NCBI GenBank assembly: GCA_021129535.1
Contig: JAJOLB010000025.1
Location: 1-6,114 of the forward strand
Reading direction: 5' to 3'
Length of the DNA stretch: 6,114 bases
Origin: Minisyncoccota bacterium
GTDB taxonomy: Bacteria; Patescibacteriota; Minisyncoccia; Phycocordibacterales; UBA1006
The notes under the pieces were generated by a model. The model was not told where the DNA came from, searched no databases, and saw only the letters and a list, made by a program, of their open reading frames with translations. Every line of letters starts with the position of its first letter. Position 1 is the stretch's first letter. The translations under genes and the position numbers were made by a program. Positions 4,020 to 6,114 of this stretch are shown piece after piece.

Positions 4020-4487
4020 TTATCTAACCTGTGAACCTGCCTCTACGGTTCCCTCTGCGGTTAAAAATACCGGTGAACCATTCAATCCATCTACGGCCAT
4101 CAACATTCCGTGTGACACAACGCCACGAATTTCTCGTGGTTCTAGATTTACAACATAGAGAGCTTTCTTTCCTTCTAGAGCTTTATATTTTGGAAAGAAT
4201 TCCTTAATACCTGAAACAATTTGTCGTACATCACGACCTGTATATTCTGATTTTCCAAATGCTGGTTCTGTAACATCACATTCACAGTTTGGAGCGCATT
4301 TACATGTCTCATTATTTGAGTGAGTACAATCTGTCGGCGTACATTCACCAACACAAACCAATGGTAATTCTCCAAAATCAATTTCAAATCTCAATAGTTT
4401 ATCTGTTCCTTCTACCGGTTCCACAAAACGAATCCATCCAATTCGCATTTCTAATTTTTTAAAATCATCGTATGTTATATTTTCCAT
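4020..4487 (-). CDS. Stand-alone tRNA-binding OB-fold protein (MetRS beta/Trbp111 type) with Cys-rich insert
   Basis: 155 residues. The N-terminus ITYDDFKKLEMRIGWI (4-19), EGTDKLLRFEIDFGE (26-40), RQIVSGIKEFF (88-98), then a KKALYVVNLEPREIRGV stretch and SHGMLMA are the standard blocks of the EMAP/Trbp111 tRNA-binding domain, which binds the tRNA outer corner as a homodimer and often forms the C-terminus of methionyl-tRNA synthetase. No catalytic synthetase domain adjoins, so it probably works in trans. Between strands, where the family has a short loop, residues 45-86 carry seven Cys (45, 49, 54, 62, 64, 68, 70) and His56, including a CKCAPNCEC motif (62-70) like metal-binding knuckles. I infer a Zn or Fe site. 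The last residues, EAGSQVR, are the usual family end. A near-leaderless promoter precedes it. Confidence 0.88.
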   Translation of the reverse strand: MENITYDDFKKLEMRIGWIRFVEPVEGTDKLLRFEIDFGELPLVCVGECTPTDCTHSNNETCKCAPNCECDVTEPAFGKSEYTGRDVRQIVSGIKEFFPKYKALEGKKALYVVNLEPREIRGVVSHGMLMAVDGLNGSPVFLTAEGTVEAGSQVR

Positions 4488-4496
4488 AATATTTTT

Positions 4497-4502
4497 AGTA
4501 TA
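4497..4502 (-). promoter_or_regulatory. -10 element of the tRNA-binding protein gene
   Basis: TATACT lies 9 nt before the ATG at 4487, predicting a leader of about 0-3 nt. There is no clear -35 at the expected distance. Confidence 0.45.
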
Positions 4503-4632
4503 AAGATTTTTGGTGAAAATAAAAGAATTATAAACATAAATATAACTAAGATATATAATCTTTCATTTCATCTACATACTTTTTTATGATATTGAAAATA
4601 TAATCTTTTTCATTGTTTGAAAAACAAAATAG

Positions 4633-4657
4633 AAAATCTCACAAAGTGTGAGATTTT
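4633..4657 (-). terminator. Terminator of ruvX
   Basis: AAAATCTCACA (4633-4643) pairs perfectly with 4647-4657 (11 bp, 3-nt loop; probably 10 bp with 5 nt in practice). It begins about 10 nt after the ruvX stop at 4668. Both strands carry a T-rich 3' flank, seven T on the plus strand, so it can act in both directions. Confidence 0.88.
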
Positions 4658-4667
4658 TTTAATATAA

Positions 4668-5096
4668 TTAATGTGCATCAAGATATCTCTGCAAAATAAC
4701 CGCAGCTGCGCCTGCATCAACAGCCTCTCTGCGTTTTTTATTTTGTTTACCAGACCATTGTTCGTTTTTAATGTTTCCCTTTCCATACAGATGACTACGA
4801 GCCGTTACAGAGCTTAACCGTTCGTCTTGTTCTACAATATCCAACTTGGTTTCGTATGATAATTTTTTAATAAAATTATCAATATGTTTTTGGACCAGAT
4901 TCTCAGAACCCCACGGATCAAGAGATTTCCCAATCACAATTTTTTCAATATTTTCATATTCAACAATATCCAAAATATCCTGAACAATGTCTGGACTATT
5001 TGAAATAATATTTTTAGGGAAGGCAATTTTTCCACGTTCATCGGAAACTGCTAATCCTATTTTTTTTGTACCGTAGTCTATGCCGAGATATTTCAT
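4668..5096 (-). CDS. ruvX: RuvX/YqgF Holliday-junction resolvase-like RNase H-fold protein
   Basis: 142 residues, normal for the family. RuvX has an RNase H fold and is linked to Holliday-junction processing and, in E. coli, to pre-16S rRNA 5'-end maturation. Motifs: YLGIDYGTKKIGLAVSD (3-19) with catalytic Asp7; VIGKSLDPWGSEN (54-66), a variant of the usual VIGLPLNMDGTE; the LDIVEQDERLSSVTAR region (85-100) with acidic Asp91/Glu92; a basic flexible loop (about 104-124); and VDAGAAAVILQRYL (126-139) with Asp127. All catalytic acids are present. The middle motif is altered (K-S-L-D-P-W). It is a single gene with a leaderless -10 and its own terminator, and its promoter region is shared divergently with tRNA-Ser. 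Confidence 0.95.
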   Translation of the reverse strand: MKYLGIDYGTKKIGLAVSDERGKIAFPKNIISNSPDIVQDILDIVEYENIEKIVIGKSLDPWGSENLVQKHIDNFIKKLSYETKLDIVEQDERLSSVTARSHLYGKGNIKNEQWSGKQNKKRREAVDAGAAAVILQRYLDAH

Positions 5097-5102
5097 ACAC
5101 TA

Positions 5103-5108
5103 AGTATA
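5103..5108 (-). promoter_or_regulatory. -10 element of ruvX (leaderless)
   Basis: TATACT ends exactly 6 nt before the ATG at 5096. AAGACT (5125-5130) at 16 bp is a poor -35. The 67 bases between ruvX and tRNA-Ser must serve both divergent promoters. Confidence 0.55.
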
Positions 5109-5128
5109 ATGATGTATTAGAAAAAGTC

Positions 5129-5156
5129 TTGTATTTTTAAATCATAATGATATATT
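5129..5156 (+). promoter_or_regulatory. tRNA-Ser promoter
   Basis: TTGTAT (5129-5134), a 16-bp spacer, TATATT (5151-5156); the tRNA 5' end at 5164 follows after only 7 nt, so transcription should begin at or one base before the mature tRNA end. Confidence 0.55.
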
Positions 5157-5163
5157 TATCAAT

Positions 5164-5250
<87 letters not shown>

Positions 5251-5318
5251 CATTAGCAATTTAGTATAGGTGTAACCTTATTACCTATGTAGTAAGTGCG
5301 ACCCAAATACTATCTTGT

Positions 5319-5356
5319 AAATAAAAAGAAACCTCTTATGAGGTTTCTTTTTATTT
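5319..5356. terminator. Bidirectional 17-bp terminator between convergent genes
   Basis: 5319-5335 pairs perfectly with 5340-5356 over 17 bp (core AAACCTC/GAGGTTT, loop TTAT), with A-rich and T-rich outer halves on both sides. It ends tRNA-Ser transcripts on the plus strand, about 70 nt downstream, and peptidoglycan-binding protein transcripts on the minus strand. The 68 bases 5251-5318 between the tRNA and the stem hold nothing I recognise. Confidence 0.92.
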
Positions 5357-5579
5357 TTCTATTTAATCTCAATATACCTCGTTCTAAAAGGTAGCCCAAA
5401 TCTAAGACATCTTTTCTAAACTAATTATCAATAATTAAGTTCAAATAGAAATATGGCAAAGACAAGGTGAATTGTGAAGCAAGAGAGAGTGCCCTAGGGT
5501 AAAGGATTTAGAATTTACTACAAACTTTATTCTGTAGTCTCACTCAATATAAGTAAGGACTTCAAATTTATTACATAAT
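5357..5579. other. Gene-free 3' region with no recognised element
   Basis: About 220 bases with no convincing ORF on either strand. Two weak inverted repeats occur: TAATTAT/ATAATTA at 5422-5428/5431-5437 and a CTACA/TGTAG pair near 5518-5537. A CCCTAGGG palindrome is also present near 5493-5500. I could not match it to tmRNA, RNase P RNA or SRP RNA. It is most simply the 3' untranslated part of the minus-strand gene reaching the shared terminator. Confidence 0.4.
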
Positions 5580-5741
5580 CTACTTTCTCAAAAATAGTGA
5601 TTTTTGCAATAAGGTTAATTGCTTTTGAGTAAGTTTCATTAATTCTTGCAATGAAATTAATTGTTCCTGAGAAGATTTTATTGATTTCTGCATTAAGCTA
5701 ATTTTCTCTAAAATATCAACATCAGACAGTTTATTAATATC
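5580..5741 (-). pseudogene. Out-of-frame coiled-coil tail of the peptidoglycan-binding protein
   Basis: After the preceding gene reaches its TAA (5734-5736), the +1 frame stays open for 53 codons to a TAG at 5580-5582 and encodes a clear heptad helix: VDILEKISLMQKS, then QEQLISLQELMKL, then QKQLTLLQKSLFLRK. The QLISLQ/QLTLLQ units are 14 residues apart. Similar Leu/Gln-rich helical tails end many CPR secreted proteins of this type, as I recall. There is no ATG, GTG or TTG at its beginning (first ATG is internal), so it is not an independent gene. A one-base shift in the AAAA run at the end of the upstream frame would fuse the two. It is either a frameshift mutation, a base-calling error, or programmed frameshifting. 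Confidence 0.6.
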
Positions 5742-6114
5742 TTTTACAACTATTATTAATTAATTCTCTTGTCTTTGGTCCAACATATCCGTCTGGAATT
5801 GTACCAAGGAATATTTGCATACGCTTAATAGCTCCATTAGTTATAGGTCCAAGTATTCCATCAACCTTTAAAGTATCAAAACCGAGTCTATTAATGTGTA
5901 ATTGAAGTATTTTTACTTCTCTTAGGGTTCCCTTGGTGTACTTATGATATAAATCATCCCGTGCCCGTGCTGGAGCTCTAAGATTTTGAGTGATAATTTG
6001 TGATGATGGGCAGGCTTCTTTCCCAAATAAGTTTTCTGCTGTTGATATAGGTGGCTCTATTGGCTCTATTGGTTCTATTGCTTTATTTTTGTACTCGCAT
6101 TTTGATTGTTTGTG
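5734..6114 (-). CDS. Peptidoglycan-binding-domain protein, C-terminal part (partial)
   Basis: 126 codons of open frame enter from the right edge and end at TAA (5734-5736); the start lies outside the window. In the visible part: a low-complexity linker with IEPIEPIEPP (13-22) typical of exported proteins; Cys35 (ACPSS); then a PG_binding_1-type helical domain at about 64-122 with VKILQLHINRLGFD, VDGILGPITNGAIKRMQIF and PDGYVGPKTRELI blocks, i.e. the DG-x-x-GP-x-T repeat twice; then Cys123. The two Cys flank the domain and could form a disulphide, placing it outside the cytoplasm. The domain binds cell-wall peptide or glycan in known families; here the role is probably surface attachment. The expected coiled-coil tail follows in another frame. 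It converges with tRNA-Ser. Confidence 0.85.
   Translation of the reverse strand, partial: HKQSKCEYKNKAIEPIEPIEPPISTAENLFGKEACPSSQIITQNLRAPARARDDLYHKYTKGTLREVKILQLHINRLGFDTLKVDGILGPITNGAIKRMQIFLGTIPDGYVGPKTRELINNSCKRY
6052..6078 (-). repeat. Three tandem 9-bp units encoding Ile-Glu-Pro
   Basis: TGGCTCTAT twice and TGGTTCTAT once on the plus strand, coding IEP-IEP-IEP on the minus strand in the exported protein's linker. Such in-frame units readily change copy number by slippage. Confidence 0.85.

Noticed and set aside
4175..4387. Minus-strand ORF inside the tRNA-binding protein gene
   Set aside because: Same strand, different frame, wholly within a strongly supported gene; no family features.
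5357..5579. tmRNA, RNase P RNA or SRP RNA in the gene-free stretch
   Set aside because: I looked for conserved cores (tRNA-like ends with a tag reading frame, GAAAGTCC-type P4, GGAAGG/AGCA SRP loop) and found none.

Overview
The window looks like chromosome from an ultrasmall Patescibacteria (CPR) bacterium, most likely of the Parcubacteria/Paceibacteria group. The evidence is the 5' start of the 16S rRNA (TTTGATCCTAGCTCAG and GGCGGCGTGGATAAGGCATG), very AT-rich intergenic DNA, no recognisable Shine-Dalgarno sites, tRNAs without encoded CCA, and two protein types I associate with this group: a two-TM protein with a C-terminal PH-like part, and a Cys-flanked peptidoglycan-binding protein. Stops used are TAA and TAG, and nothing suggests a recoded TGA.

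Layout. Positions 1-176 hold the beginning of the 16S gene on the minus strand. Its roughly 400-nt leader (177-574) is packed with eight consecutive, unrelated, near-perfect hairpins, and its promoter lies at 581-608 with a perfect DnaA-box 9-mer just upstream. A divergent plus-strand gene for a small membrane protein (711-1187) ends in a classic terminator. Positions 1287-1550 contain a doubtful plus-strand ORF lying antisense to tRNA-Arg(GCG). From 1624 to 5096 everything is on the minus strand: rpsT, tRNA-Val(TAC), tRNA-Arg(TCT), a PilM-like protein, a DedA/YqaA-type membrane protein, a stand-alone MetRS-beta/Trbp111-type tRNA-binding protein with a Cys-rich insertion, and ruvX. A plus-strand tRNA-Ser(TGA) follows. 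It converges, across a shared 17-bp terminator, on the 3' end of a minus-strand peptidoglycan-binding protein whose coiled-coil tail is in a different frame.

How it works together. The genes are housekeeping (ribosome, tRNA decoding, recombination) plus envelope. Most are single transcription units, each with its own promoter and terminator rather than part of an operon. Two organisational themes recur. First, a -10 hexamer sits 6 nt before the ATG, predicting leaderless mRNAs; it corrects two start codons. Second, promoters are nested in or against the terminator of the gene upstream. The strongest candidates for something new are the 16S-leader hairpin array, the leaderless and nested promoter architecture, the Cys-rich insert in the tRNA-binding protein, and the frameshifted coiled-coil tail.
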